DNA from: Pyricularia pennisetigena
Lineage: Eukaryota > Ascomycota > Sordariomycetes > Magnaporthales > Pyriculariaceae
NCBI RefSeq assembly: GCF_004337985.1
Contig: NC_043743.1
Span: forward strand, 1,141,366-1,205,365
Direction: 5' to 3'
DNA: 64,000 nt
In this document: positions 46,354 to 57,390 of the stretch, piece by piece
Layout of the letters: each line of letters opens with the position of its first letter
Numbering within the stretch: position 1 is the stretch's first letter
Position numbers and translations under genes: made by a program
The notes under the pieces: generated by a model
What the model was told of the DNA's origin: nothing
What the model saw: only the letters and a program-made list of their open reading frames with translations
The model's database searches: none

Positions 46354-49300
46354 ATGAAATCCCTCACATGGCTGTGGGTGGCAGTCGTCGCCCTGGCTGC
46401 TGTCGCCTCGGCTCAGAGGAAGCGCCTTTTGTTCTATGGCGATGTGGAGTACAGAGAGTGGCAAGAAGCCGAGAGTCTAGGCTATGAAGGTTAGAACGTT
46501 ATGTATCCCTCCCGAAAAGTCAGCCGTTGCTAATACCCTGATGCTGCTCTCAGTCGTCAACGTCACCGATGCTCAGTGGCGCTCCTTCACCGAGGATGAC
46601 TTCGCTCGGTTCGCTGCCATCGTTGTCCAGGATCCTGATTGCAAATCACTTCCGGAAGTTGACAACCTAAGGTTGCTCGAAGAAACCAAGACTAGATGGT
46701 CGCCAGCTGTGACGGGACCCGTCATCCTAATCGGCACGGATCCCTCATTCCACGCCAATGACTACGAAGGCGCCGTGTCTTTAATCCGGGGCGGACTGAA
46801 TTTTGCAGCATCAGGCAACGAAACGGGATTATATTTCTCACTCTCATGCTACTATCAAAATGTCGAAAGGGAGACGGTCTCTGTGCTGTCTGAGTTCGGC
46901 ACCTTTGAAGTGCGAGGCCAGCTGAGTTGCTACAACGACGCACATCTGGTAGCAAATTCGACAGCTCTCTTGGGAATAAACGACGAAGACTTGAGTGACT
47001 GGTCCTGCAGTGTCCACGAGGTCTTTTCCAACTACCCCAAGACTGGCATGCGCGGTTTCGAGCCCTTGGTGATCGCTCAGGGGGCTACCGGCGCCGGGAA
47101 CTTGACTTTTGCAGACAACAGCACCGGAGTCCCTTACATCCTTACAAAGTTTGCCACACCCATCGGCTGCGGCAATGGCATATGGGAGTCCCGTCTTGGC
47201 GAGGAGTGCGACTACGGTGACTCCAACGGCCATGATAACAGCACCTGTACCCTGTCTTGTAGGTGTTTATATGGGGCATTGGGAAATGGAACTTGTTCCT
47301 CTGTCAGCAACTCGACAAGTTCCTCGACCACTCGCGGATTCAGCAGCACACTTTTCACAAACTCAAGGTATGTTGCAGCCTCAGTTGGTATGTGAGGCTA
47401 GTTGCTGATGATGTATTAGCTCCACGGCCACTCCCACTACCAGCTCTTCAGCAACGTCGACGAGCGAGCTGTCCAATTCCGTCACATTTATCACGGTTGT
47501 GGTCACATCCACTGTGTCTATTAACCCGTCATCCTCGTCTCTCACTACCGTTACGACAGTTTCCACTTCTACCATCTTGCCACTGACATCAAACTCCTCG
47601 GCGGTCAGCTCTGGGACAGCTACCCCAGGGCCGTCAGTAACGACGATCGTTATCACTGCTACTGTGTCCATCAATCCTAGCTCCTCGTCCACGACAACCA
47701 TAACAAGCGTGGTACCAATCTCTGACTCGGCATCAAACCCAGGCAGCACGACGCCAACTTCTGGTTCTGAAGTTTCCACTGTTACTTCTGTTGTGACCTC
47801 ATATATATCTATCAATCCAAGCTCCTCCTCGGAAACCGTATACACTACTGTGTATATCACCGCCATACCTGCTGAGTCTTCTACTTCTCCATCGGCGGCA
47901 CCAACATCTCCGATCAACAGTCCATCAATCTCCACCGTGACTTCGGTAGTGACCTCGGTAGTCACCGTAAACCCGAGCTCTGTATCGACCAGCGTATTCA
48001 CCACTGTTTATCCTACAACAATTGTGCCATCAACAGCCTCTGATGCAGGACAATCATCTTCATCGTCAGGGACAGCTGCGTCTTTCTCGAGGCAGTATAC
48101 AACCATAACTTCGGTTTATACTACATTGGTTACTGTGAATCCCAACTCGATTTTCACCTCGTACTACACGGCGTACATTACAGTCCCTCTCGGACAGATT
48201 GCCTCCACGGCTCCTTTCCCGAACTCAACAGCCATCCAGACGGACTCCGCCACGTCGACATCTGTATTCAACGTGACCTCAAGCTCGATCTTGGTCACTG
48301 TCATACCCACCACGAGCGTATCATCCGTATCTCTCTCCTCGGTTGTCATCACCGTGATTCCGACTTCGCTAAGCTCCACTGTGGTCAGCATCATTCCGAG
48401 CACGGCTGTTGGGAACATCTCGTTGAGCTCCACCTTGGTGACAGTTTTGCCGGTGACCTCGACGGCCGGAAGCCAGATCAGCTCTCTGTCTTTGGTGCAA
48501 AGCAGCTCTTCTCAGTTGGTGACCGAGACTGTATCGTCTACCGTAACTCTTCCTCAGCCATCTGGGTCAGTGACGTCTGTTGTGGAAGCCAGCTCGTCTC
48601 AGTTTGTTACGGAGACTGTCTCTGCTACAGTGACCATTATCCCATCATCAAGTTCGCAGGCACTACCAATCTCAGGAACTAATTCGTCGGCGCTTGTTAC
48701 TGAGACGGTGTCGTCTACCGTAACTGTTGTTAGTCCATCGGGGTCACAGACCACATCCGATGTGGGTGCTAGCTCATCTGAGCTTGTTACCGAGACTTTC
48801 TCTACAACCGTAACCCTTGCCCAGCCGTCAAGCATTCAGCAGCCCAGCTCAGAAGCCGGCGCATCAGCTAGCACCTCGAACCAGGCTGTCACCCAGACAG
48901 TGTCCTCGACAGTGACAGTCAGCGGCACCACTTCATCACCCGTCCAGTTGCCGACCTCAGAGCCAACAAGCCAGTCAAGCTTGTTCACCGAGACATCCAC
49001 GGGAGCTGCTACAATCTCTCTTTCGTCTGCAGGCACAACGTCGGTAGCTACCACCGGGCTTACTGATGCGATATCTGCTACTAGCACTGGAGCAGAGACC
49101 GCTACCACCACAACAGACGTGACGAGGACTCCCTGTCATGGCGGTGGCGGTTATTCATCTGTGAAAACTGACGCGTCTACGTCGCTAGGCAATGTTCAGT
49201 CGACGTCTCTTACAGACGCCTGGTCTACCTCGGCTACAAGTGTTCTGTCGAGTTCGAGCTCAGATCCGCAGTACACCTCGCTTAGAGATGCCGTATCTAC

Positions 49301-50199
49301 TTCAATCACAGATGCTGTGTCCATGTCAACTACCGATGCCCAGTCTACGTCAGCAACAGATGCCGTGTCTGCCTCGCTCACGGACGTACAGTCTACCTCA
49401 AACAGCTGGCTGACTTCAACAACTATGGCAATCGAGACCACTGAGGGTGCACTGCCCACAAGCGCCGGATCCACATCCATCTCCAGTGGCTTCTCTACCA
49501 GCCTCACGGCGCCCTGGTCGACGATAACGAAGCCTCCGTTCACCATTGCTCCGTACGAGCCGACTCCGTGCCTTAGCTGGCTCAGCTACGTGACGGAAGT
49601 GTACGTTGTTTTGACCACAACCTGCCCAGAGGGAAGCATTAGTAAGTTCAACTCGGCCGTCTGGGCCTCGGGGCCTCAGAATTCCACGGATGAATAGTAG
49701 ACTAAGACTGTGGGATAAACAGGCACAACGACTCTGACCGATCGGTTCACTACTGTGACGACGTCGGCTTGCGCCACTCAAACTACTCCAGAGCCGTGCT
49801 ACGGCTGCATTGTTGGAGCTCCAGACGCAGGAGAGGTGGTTTCAGTCACCGTGGTGAGTTGACCCCCTTTGAATCTTTTCGACGTCTCTTGTGTCAAAGA
49901 CAATCTTCTCTAGATTCGACGCTATATACTAACATATGCCCATCAAATGGCCACGATAGACCTCAACTGCAAGCGCAGTAATTATTCCCGGCCAGTTACC
50001 CACTGCTTCCTCTGATTCAGGGTTCGGTTTCCCCCAGGACCCTTCAGAATCTGTACTCCCTCGCAAGGAGAAGGCTGAGGCCGGCAGGGGCTCCGTCGTC
50101 ACTGCAGGGGCAGGCAGAGTTGACGTTGGCCTATTTGGTGGAGCCTGGCAGTATGCGATGGTCTGCCTTGTGGGGTTTGTCATGCTGATGGCTGTGTGA
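46354..50199 (+). CDS. secreted, GPI-anchored, Ser/Thr-rich repeat surface protein (adhesin-like)
   Basis: 1180 residues from exons 46354-46489, 46554-47367, 47420-49641, 49723-49853 and 49960-50199; all phases agree. A signal peptide is clear (MKSLTWLWVAVVALAAVASA, cleavage near AQR). Residues 20-250 form a folded extracellular domain of unknown type with N-glycosylation sequons. Near residue 250 is a short Cys-rich module (GNGIWESRLGEECDYGDSN) like the DUF4215 Cys-rich repeat. Residues 290-1050 are almost entirely Ser/Thr/Val repeats, probably heavily O-glycosylated. A last Cys-rich patch (CATQTTPEPCYGC) precedes a hydrophobic C-terminus (YAMVCLVGFVMLMAV) that fits a GPI-attachment signal. 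The layout matches fungal wall adhesins; binding target is unknown. It lies behind a 3.6 kb gene-free region. Confidence 0.82.
47460..48180 (+). repeat. coding tandem repeats, about 45-55 residues, core TV(S/T)xNPSS
   Basis: Five diverged units in the surface protein, each beginning with a TSVVT-like segment and sharing cores such as STVSINPSSSS, ATVSINPSSSS, SYISINPSSSS, SVVTVNPSSVS and TLVTVNPNSIF. They are seen directly in translation. Confidence 0.85.
48498..48925 (+). repeat. coding tandem repeats, about 30 residues, core LVTETVSSTVT
   Basis: Five units in the surface protein: QLVTETVSSTVTL, QFVTETVSATVTI, ALVTETVSSTVTV, ELVTETFSTTVTL and AVTQTVSSTVTV, separated by Ser/Gln/Pro spacers. 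Confidence 0.85.
49195..49400 (+). repeat. coding short repeats, core S(T)xTDAxS, 8-9 residues
   Basis: Several near-tandem units in the surface protein (for example STSITDAVSMSTTDAQ), the shortest-period repeat class and the one most prone to slippage. Confidence 0.75.
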
Positions 50200-50789
50200 G
50201 AAAGCAGATCTCCACTGCTGAATGTCTAGAATTTTTTTTCTTTTTTTTTCGTTTCCTTTGTTCCAGTGTGACCTCCCTCCGCCTGCAATTGCTATGCTTT
50301 TAGCACTTAGTCTGCGGAGATGACTTACCTTCTTCAATCCATTTTCTTTCGTGCTTTTGTATTTGACAAGAAAAACCGCCAGGCTTTTTGATAGACTCAA
50401 AAGCTGATAATGCCAGATGTGTCTGCCTGCCTATTGCTCCGTGCTGCGTGCCTGAATTTTATGTACGGTATTTGGAATCATTGCTGAATTAACCATCTCA
50501 ACATTCGGCGATATCCTTATCAAGCATCGTTTCCACTGGTAATAGTTATAGGAACGTCTGGCATTGGTATCGAGGCGACTTATGCGGCAGACCCTAACCC
50601 TGATTACTTACTATTACGAAAGATGAATCGAATCATGTGATCAGCTGGGTAATTGCGCTTGGCGCCCTTCGTGTACGTCACTTTCCCACTGAATAAATGC
50701 GAACAAGCAAGCTCGGCAATTGTTTTGGTTTTTGCACAGCACTCCGAAAAAAAAAAAAATTGTTTTACAACGTCTTTGAGGTGACAGGA
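50200..50789. other. 0.6 kb spacer between surface protein and phosphatase
   Basis: Intergenic region between two plus-strand genes, with a T-rich patch (50229-50250) and an A13 run (50747-50759). No gene is recognised. Confidence 0.5.
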
Positions 50790-51865
50790 ATGAACTTGCT
50801 GCTCATAAGACATGGCGAGTCTACCGACAATGTAGCCGGACTTCTGTATGTTTCTCAATCATAATTTGCACCATAATAATTGAGCTCCTTGACTCAATCC
50901 AATAACCACTTTGATCAAGAACCCGCCAAAACCCAGAAACCTGCTGACCCAGTATTTCCACCCTCACCCCCAGCGCAGGTTCTCGAGACGCCCCACTGAC
51001 AGCTCACGGCGTGATCCAGGCGCGGCGACTAGGCCAGCACCTCGCCGAGCGCAGCGCAGAGATTGGTCCCGTCGTGCACGTCTTTGCGTCGGATCTCCAA
51101 CGGGCCCTGAAAACCGCCTTGGAGGTCGTCGCGGCGCAAGCTAAACAGACCCGCAGCAGCTCGACTGGGTCCGCCCGGGGAGCTGATCCCGGCAACCGAG
51201 ATCTGGGGAGCCGGCAGCAGCAGCTCGATGTGGAGACGCTACCCTTGCTCCGGGAGAAGGACTTTGGGTCCCGCGAGGGCGTGGCTTATGGAAAGCGCCG
51301 ACGCGATCAGGATGAGCCGATCCGGACTGAGGGTGATGCCTCGCCGCTGATCAAGCCAGAGACCCATGAGCAGATGTCGGCAAGGATGGAGAAGTTTGTG
51401 CGCCATCACCTCAAGCCGGTTCTTCAGCTTCACCTGGCCGGGGAGGCGGGCCCGCGGAATGGAACTGTTGTTGTTGTCGCTCACGGCATCATATTGAACG
51501 TCTTGATGAGGGTTCTTCTGGCGCAGTTCCCCAATGGCGATTCTGCACGTCTCATCGATGACTCGGGTTCCAGGGATCCACTTAGCCGACCTGCCGAGTT
51601 CTCCATTCCATGGAGAAACACGGGTTATACTGAGCTCGAGGTTACGCTGTGTGCTCTTACACAAGACGCGCGATCCACATCCGAAGCGTCTGACAAAGCT
51701 ACTGCCTCACCAGATTTTAAGTTGAGGGTTATCTCAGTCAACAATAGTCGCCATCTGGATGGGTTGAAAAAGACCCGAGGCGGGATCGGCAGTGCGCAAT
51801 TTGACTCAAAGCAGAAAACCATGGACTCCTTCTTCAGTCGGAAGCCCAAGAGTCCTTCGAAGTGA
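50790..51865 (+). CDS. histidine phosphatase (phosphoglycerate-mutase-like) with C-terminal PIP-box-like motif
   Basis: 315 residues from exons 50790-50845 and 50974-51865 (GTATGT donor, CCCCCAG acceptor; the next CAG five bases on breaks frame). The histidine phosphatase fold is shown by the N-terminal LLLIRHGEST (phospho-acceptor His8), then DAPLTAHGVIQARRLGQHLAE, the FASDLQRALKTA segment and the second active-site His in VVVAHGIILNVLMR. A low-complexity insert lies at about residues 80-105. Substrate is unclear: such domains act on sugar phosphates, nucleotides or proteins. The last 20 residues read KQKTMDSFFSRK, matching the PCNA-interacting consensus QxxMxxFF followed by basic residues (residues 299-306). 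That makes a nuclear, replication-linked role possible. The gene is tail to tail with an alkyltransferase-like repair gene. Confidence 0.88.
51812..51835 (+). other. PIP-box-like motif QKTMDSFF
   Basis: Codons for Q-K-T-M-D-S-F-F at residues 299-306 of 315, fitting the canonical PCNA-binding consensus Q-x-x-(M/L/I)-x-x-(F/Y)-(F/Y), next to Lys/Arg residues at an exposed C-terminus. The pattern is seen; the interaction is inferred. Confidence 0.7.
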
Positions 51866-52174
51866 GTAATGTATGTCTTGCCGGAACATTCGCAGTACAA
51901 CAATATCAAGTGATGATTTGCGTGTGGCCTGCCTACATATGTAAATGGTAAGTCTTGGGTCATTTCATATCTTTTTCACTACTTCCGCTGTGTGGGGCTT
52001 CCATGATGAGCAAAACATCCTTACAGACCTGTTCTGAATTCTTATGTTGACAAAAATTGTCCAACTGCTATCTGAAACTTGCCCAAAATCTATTCTTGAT
52101 TGATTGAGACTATTACGCCGAGCCACTGCTAACCACGCTTCAAGTTTCTTTTCAGATAGGTACAGTTGAAACTA
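51866..52174. other. convergent 3' spacer
   Basis: A 309-base gap between the stops of the phosphatase (+) and the ATL gene (-). Nothing else is seen. Confidence 0.55.
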
Positions 52175-52716
52175 TCACGCTCGTTCTTCCTCTTGCTCAG
52201 ACGGCAGCATCTCGGGGAACCAGCCGTACTCTTTAAAGTCGACCATTAGCTCACCCAGAGCCCCCGTCGTGACCGTCACACCCTCTGCCCTCAGTGCAGC
52301 AGCCTGATTCTGCGAACCCGATGGTGCTGATCTGAGTGACAGAACCCAAACGTATTAGCTCGCCGTAGATTAGACAATATGGGAGGGCACGCCCGGCGAG
52401 GCAGGCACGGACCTTGGAGAGATGATGCCCTTGGCATTGATAACCCGCTGCCAAGGGACATTGTTGTGGTTATGCACGGCGTTGTCGTCTTCTGAAAGAT
52501 GCTTGAGGCATACCCCGACCTGACGAGGTCTCTGGGCTGATTCCGGGGTTAGCAGGGGCTTTGCCTTGATCTGAGATGGAAACGTCTAATATGTTTATTA
52601 CGCTCTCCAACTAGATGGGCAATGTGGCCGTATGTCGTGACTTTGCCGGGCGGTATCTCCTGCACGGCACTGTACACCGCATAGAAGAAAGCGGCCGCCT
52701 CCTCTGATTGAGGCAT
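52175..52716 (-). CDS. ATL1: alkyltransferase-like DNA repair protein (ATL, Atl1 type)
   Basis: 131 residues from exons 52716-52602, 52536-52413 and 52331-52175; phases agree (donors GTAATA and the unusual GTCCGT). ATL proteins are catalytically dead relatives of O6-alkylguanine-DNA alkyltransferase. They bind alkylated bases, bend the DNA and hand the lesion to nucleotide excision repair. The winged-helix DNA-binding part shows IPPGKVTTYGHIAHLVGEP, QRPRQVGVCLKHL and then VPWQRVINAKG. Where the active methyltransferase has PCHR, this protein has PWQR: the acceptor cysteine is replaced by tryptophan, the defining ATL change. C-terminal ALRAEGV and WFPEMLP complete the domain. The protein is about the usual 110-130 residue ATL length. 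Start is the ATG of MPQSEEAAAFFYAV; upstream frame sequence looks non-coding. Confidence 0.94.
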
Positions 52717-54133
52717 GACAGTTTGTGAGCTTGAAATGCAATGTTGATTGTGGATGGTATTATGTATGTATGACAGTGTGACTGACTGACTGACGTCTGG
52801 ATCGAATGGGTGATGTGCAAATGCCAAGTTGTTTATGCGGGGAACCCGAGACCAGACTTGACCTAGCTTTCCAGTGAGATTACAGATTATATCAGCAAAG
52901 CTCTGCTTGCGATTTGGCAACCTGAAAGCAATAAGAAACCTTTTTTTTATCAGCAAAGCGCATCAGTAAACAAACCCGCCAAAACACAGGTAGCTGGATA
53001 GGAAGGCCGCTGAAACCTGAAGGAAAACAAACACCCAAGATGGCAAATAGTTCACGAGACAACGGCTGAAAATACGAGTATACAACCACTTTTGAGTAAT
53101 TCTAATTTCGCCCAGAACAATTGTCTTTTTATCCAAACAGTAAGCTGTTGCATTTATTTTATCTAGCTTATCCAACGACGCGCCGCTGGAGCCAACGTGG
53201 CATACAAAAAGAAAAGCGAGCTGCCAGCTGTAGATGATTACGTTTCAAGGACAAAAAAAAAAAAAAAAAAAAAAAAAAAGCCAAAAAGCCTTGCAGAGGG
53301 CAATCACCGCCCCCGTCTCTAGCTGTTTTGGCTGCGTTCAGGGTCCGTCGGTTTCGTTATTTCTCTTGTCGGCTGCTGTAAATTGCCCGATTGACGATCC
53401 GATCCTGGATCTGCCCAAGGCTGTGCGTAACTAGGGGATTGGAGTTTGTAATTAGATGAAAGAGACAAAAAAATAAAAATAAAAACAAAGAAAGTCAGCC
53501 GGCAAGCAGCAAACTGTAGCTTGTGCGATGGAAAATAGCATGTGCCTGCCTCTCGAAATGCATGGCTGAGGGTGGCTTGGTCGAAGGAATGAAACGAGTC
53601 TGTCCTACCATTATCAACATGCCTCTCGGTTCTTGGTTCTTGGTTCTTTTTTAGTCTAGGGGCGCACATTTGGCGTGGGCACCGATTTGATTGTAGGCTT
53701 GGTAGGATTGGCTCAGGGCCCTCTCAGTGGCGGAGGCCCGCTCTCCCCCCCTTATCATTCGAGGCTTGGAGCCCCCGGCCGAGGGAGCGTTTGACTGGTG
53801 TTACCCTGCAGCATCCCCACAGGTCAGACGTCATGTTCTCGAACCCCAAGACTGGCTTGGGGAGCTGGGAGCTTGTTTGACAGCTGCTATGGGTTAAACG
53901 AGCTAACAATTCGCCGGCTTGCGAATGGTCATGCACTGTCCGTCCCACGTCAGCCCGGCCCGTTGGTCTAGCCTGGGCGCCGTCTGGTAAGCTTCATATT
54001 GCATTTGCATTGTACATGGTAGAAAGAAAAAAAAACAAAAAAACAAAAAAACAAAAAAAAAAAGGTAAACAAGGGGTGGGAAGAATTGAGTTTTCATTTT
54101 ATTTTATTTTATTTCATCTCCAATTTCTTTTAA
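52717..54133. other. 1.4 kb divergent region ATL / hydrolase-like gene
   Basis: Holds both promoters. It contains an A27 run (listed), a GACT x3 mini-repeat near 52780, an AC-interrupted A-rich block (54027-54064) and a (TTTTA)4 tract (54096-54114) just before the next ATG. No gene is recognised. Confidence 0.5.
53253..53279. repeat. A27 homopolymer
   Basis: Pure run of 27 A in the spacer upstream of the hydrolase-like gene. Confidence 0.95.
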
Positions 54134-56218
54134 ATGCTGGCCATCCCCGGCCTGTTCTGGTGTATCTGGACTGGGACGGTCGCAATTGCATTATCCTACC
54201 TTTGGGCCGCCGCCGCACGTCACCACAAGCAACAACCACCATCGGCATCATACTCAATGCCCTCCAGAATTACGACAACCGCCACCACCACCCAGGGGCC
54301 TGATGGCCGGGGAGGAAACAACAACTCGGCGATGACGGGGGAAGGCCACGCGGGTTCGACCAAATTCTACGGCTCGCAGGTCGGGGGCAAGTCCGTCATC
54401 AACTACGGCTACACGGACCTGCCGTTCCGGCTGCTGGGCTACGACGTCTACTACTTTTTCCGCTTCGCCTGGGCCATCCCCTACGTCGTGCTGCCCGCGG
54501 GCCCGCCCTACCTGTCGGGCGGCCTGGACGAGCTGAGCCCGACGCGCGAGAACCTGTTCTGCATCGCCGTGCACAGCCTCCTCATCGTGCTGCAGCTGGG
54601 ATTCCTGCTGGTCCTGCTGCCCGTCATGGTGCTGCTGCCCGTGTGGACCGCCGCCTTGTTCATCGCCGCCTTCCTGGTCTGCAACCGGCTCATCTGCAAC
54701 GTGCTCAACGGCGACCAGCCCACCCTCACGTCGAACCCCGAGTACGCCCCTGCGCTGGAGAAGCATGCCCACGAGCAGTGGATCTTTATCAATGGCGTTT
54801 CCGTCGGGAAGCACTGGCTGCAGAACAACCTGGATCGCCTTGCGCTGACCTTTAAGAGGCCGGTTCTTGGTATTCATAACAGAACGTAAAGTGCCCTGTG
54901 ACTTGCAACCCCCACCCCCCTTTGCTTAAGAATTGTTTTTTTTTTTTTCTTGTCTGCTCGGTGTACTGATCTTCCCTGGATGCATCCTGTCGTATTTGGA
55001 ACCGACAGGGATGGAATCATTTTTGATATCGTAGAGTGCCTTGTGCAGCGCACTTTTGGCTACGCAACAGACGACGTGCGTCTGTGTTATGCTGCCGTCA
55101 AGGAGAAGCTGTACGATCCGCAGTACAGCAAAGTAGTCTTGATACTGCACAGCCAGGGAGGCATCGAGGGAGGCATGGTTCTTGATTGGCTCCTCCAGGA
55201 GATGCCACAAGATCTGTTGGCCAAGGTCGAGGTAAGAGGCCCTTGTTGCACAACCTGTCTCTCCCCGTCTTGTCATGCAAGCGTCGTCAGACCTGACAGC
55301 CATGTGCCCTAGGTTTACACGTTCGGCAACGCGGCCAATCATTTCAACAACCCCCACGTCCACGTCACGTCGCAGGAAAACGCCGAAGCCAACCCCATCG
55401 CCGCATCCATCGACGTGGCCGAGCCCGCAGAGCCGCTAGAACGTTCCGCCAGCAGCGACAACTCGGCAGCGGGGGCGGCGGCTCCCAAGTCCAAGAAGAA
55501 GAAGAACGGCGGGCGCCGAACCCAAGGCAACGGGAGCAGCAGCAGCATCAGCATCAGCAGCAGTGCCGGCGGCGACGCGCTCGAGAGCATGCTGACGCGC
55601 GAGACGTCGGCGCCGCGGCCGTCGGCCATCTCGGACCGCGTCATCGGCCACGTGGAGCACTACGCGCACACGACCGACTTTGTGGCCCTCTGGGGCGTGC
55701 TGCACTTTGCCACCTCCACGCCGGCCACGCTCTTCGTCCCGCGCTTCATCGGCCGCCTGTTCGCCCGCACGTCGGTCCGCGGCGGCCACCAGCTGTGCAT
55801 GCACTACCTCGACGGCATGTTCCCGCTGCGGCGCGACGAGTCTGCGCCCGGTGGGTTCAGCGGCTGCCTAGAGGCCGGCCCCGCGGAGGAAGGGCTGAAC
55901 GACTTTATGGACAGCGACGTCGTCGTTGGTGGCGGCAGCGACAGTAGTGCTGTCATCGATGTCGCGAGCGCCGCATACAAGTCGAGCTGGGTCGGCCTTC
56001 TCAGGAACGAGATCGAGGGCCTGCCGCCGGCGGCGGCCGAGGCTGCCGACGAGGTCGAGGTTATGAATGCGGGCCAGGGCTTCGGCAAGGGCGCCGCGCG
56101 CACGGTCAAGGTCAAGCAGCTCAGCCGGCTGTGGCAGTATCGTGACGGCAGGAGCCCCGAGGATAATGTGGGGGGCATGGGTGGCGTCGATGATGCTGCT
56201 CGTGGGAAGACGCTGTGA
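54134..56218 (+). CDS. membrane-associated alpha/beta-hydrolase-like protein
   Basis: 626 residues from exons 54134-54885, 55009-55231 and 55313-56218 (GTAAAG and GTAAGA donors, CAG and TAG acceptors, phases kept). The N-terminus has one hydrophobic helix (GLFWCIWTGTVAIALSYLWA). A second hydrophobic block of two to three helices lies at about residues 135-190 (LLIVLQLGFLLVLLPVMVLL). A soluble domain follows with WIFINGVSVGKHWLQNNLD, a nucleophile-elbow-like LILHSQGGIEGG (probable catalytic Ser) and VYTFGNAANHF, where the last His could belong to the active site. It continues past a disordered Lys/Ser insert to DRVIGHVEHYAHTTDFVALW. The order suggests a lipase/esterase-like fold anchored to a membrane, as in a family of fungal proteins of unknown role. 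Substrate is not inferable. Confidence 0.78.
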
Positions 56219-57390
56219 GTTGGTGCGTTTTGGCGATGGGTGGCCGGGAGGGCGCCACGTCGTGGTAGCTCTTGGAAATAAAATTGTTTGATTGAGATGT
56301 ATTAAAAAGGGTAAATTTGGCGTGGTTGAGGAAATATGTAAATGTTATATCGAGCTGCTGTCTGCGTGTGGATTTGAAATTGAGCTGAGCTGGGTGTTGA
56401 TATTGAAGAAATTGGGAATGTGAGGTGTATCTCAGTTGCTGGGATAACAAGCTACAAACAGGCAGTTGGGAATGACATTGATAGTTATCACGAGATGGGA
56501 GAGAAGCGGCAGTAAGGGCCTGAACAAAACCCTCACGGAACATGCGTCACAGGCATCAAGGCGTGTTTGCAGCTTCAACTGGCAAAAAGGCAAACGAGCC
56601 AGGGGCGGCACAAACAGCAGCAGTGCAAACAGACAAACAAACAAACAGCCTATCGTCTTCTCTCCTCTTCGTCTCCTCCCTCTTACCCAACCCGCCCGAA
56701 TCCCCCCTTTATAGCCTACCAAAACCCGACGCCTTCCAAGACCGGTCCTATATCACTTTCCCGCTTGTGGTCGAGTGGTATAGAGATTGCTATGACCGCT
56801 TTGGCTCCGGCCTCTCAGCGCAGCGTCGTCGTGAAGGTCCAGACAAAACCCCTGCGGGTTTTTCGATGGGTGTTCTCCTTCGTGCGGCTTGGAGTTTAGT
56901 GGGTCTGTGCCTTCTGGGCGCGCCTCTCCCTGCTCGTGAACGGATAAAACAGCCTTGCTTTTTTTTTTGTCTTTTTTGGCGGTTGGGGCGCGAGAAAAAT
57001 GGTCGAGGTGGTCAAAAGTTGGGCTGCGGGCGTTGGTGGGTTGGTGATGTATGTCGTGATGTTTCGCGCCGTGCTCCGACAGGAGATCGTTTGCAAGTGT
57101 TAAACGCCAATTAGGCCGTGATTGAGGGGGTTGCGGTTCGAATTCGGTTCGGGGCAGCTGTTGGTTGTTTGTTTTTCCTTGCTTTTTTTTTGTCTATTAT
57201 TATTTCGGTTCCTTCCCCTCCTTGCTGGGTGATATTAATCTCCTGCCACCTGCCGCCATACAGTCGCCCCCATTGTTTTTTTTTTTTTTTTTTTTTTTTT
57301 TTTCAAAAAAAAAAAACCCCCATTTTCAGCTCTATTACAAGCTTGTCACTTTCAGTTACCTCGACAAATCCATTAATATCATTTCACAAG
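56219..57390. other. 1.2 kb convergent spacer
   Basis: Between the stops of the hydrolase-like gene (+) and the Nudix gene (-). Open frames at 56466-57114 are low-complexity and not called. A T28-C-A12 tract near the right end is listed separately. Confidence 0.5.
57276..57316. repeat. T28-C-A12 tract
   Basis: Twenty-eight T, one C, then twelve A: a partly self-complementary homopolymer pair just downstream of the Nudix stop codon, similar in design to the T19-NN-A20 tract at 23322-23362. Confidence 0.95.

Noticed and set aside
52778..52796. GACT tandem tetranucleotide
   Set aside because: Only about three units; not a meaningful microsatellite.
56767..56790. TGGTCGAGTGG, matching the tRNA A-box consensus
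   Set aside because: No acceptable B box or cloverleaf downstream; chance match.
57131..57156. GGTTCGAATTC, similar to a tRNA B box
   Set aside because: No A box at the right distance and no acceptor-stem pairing; not a tRNA gene.
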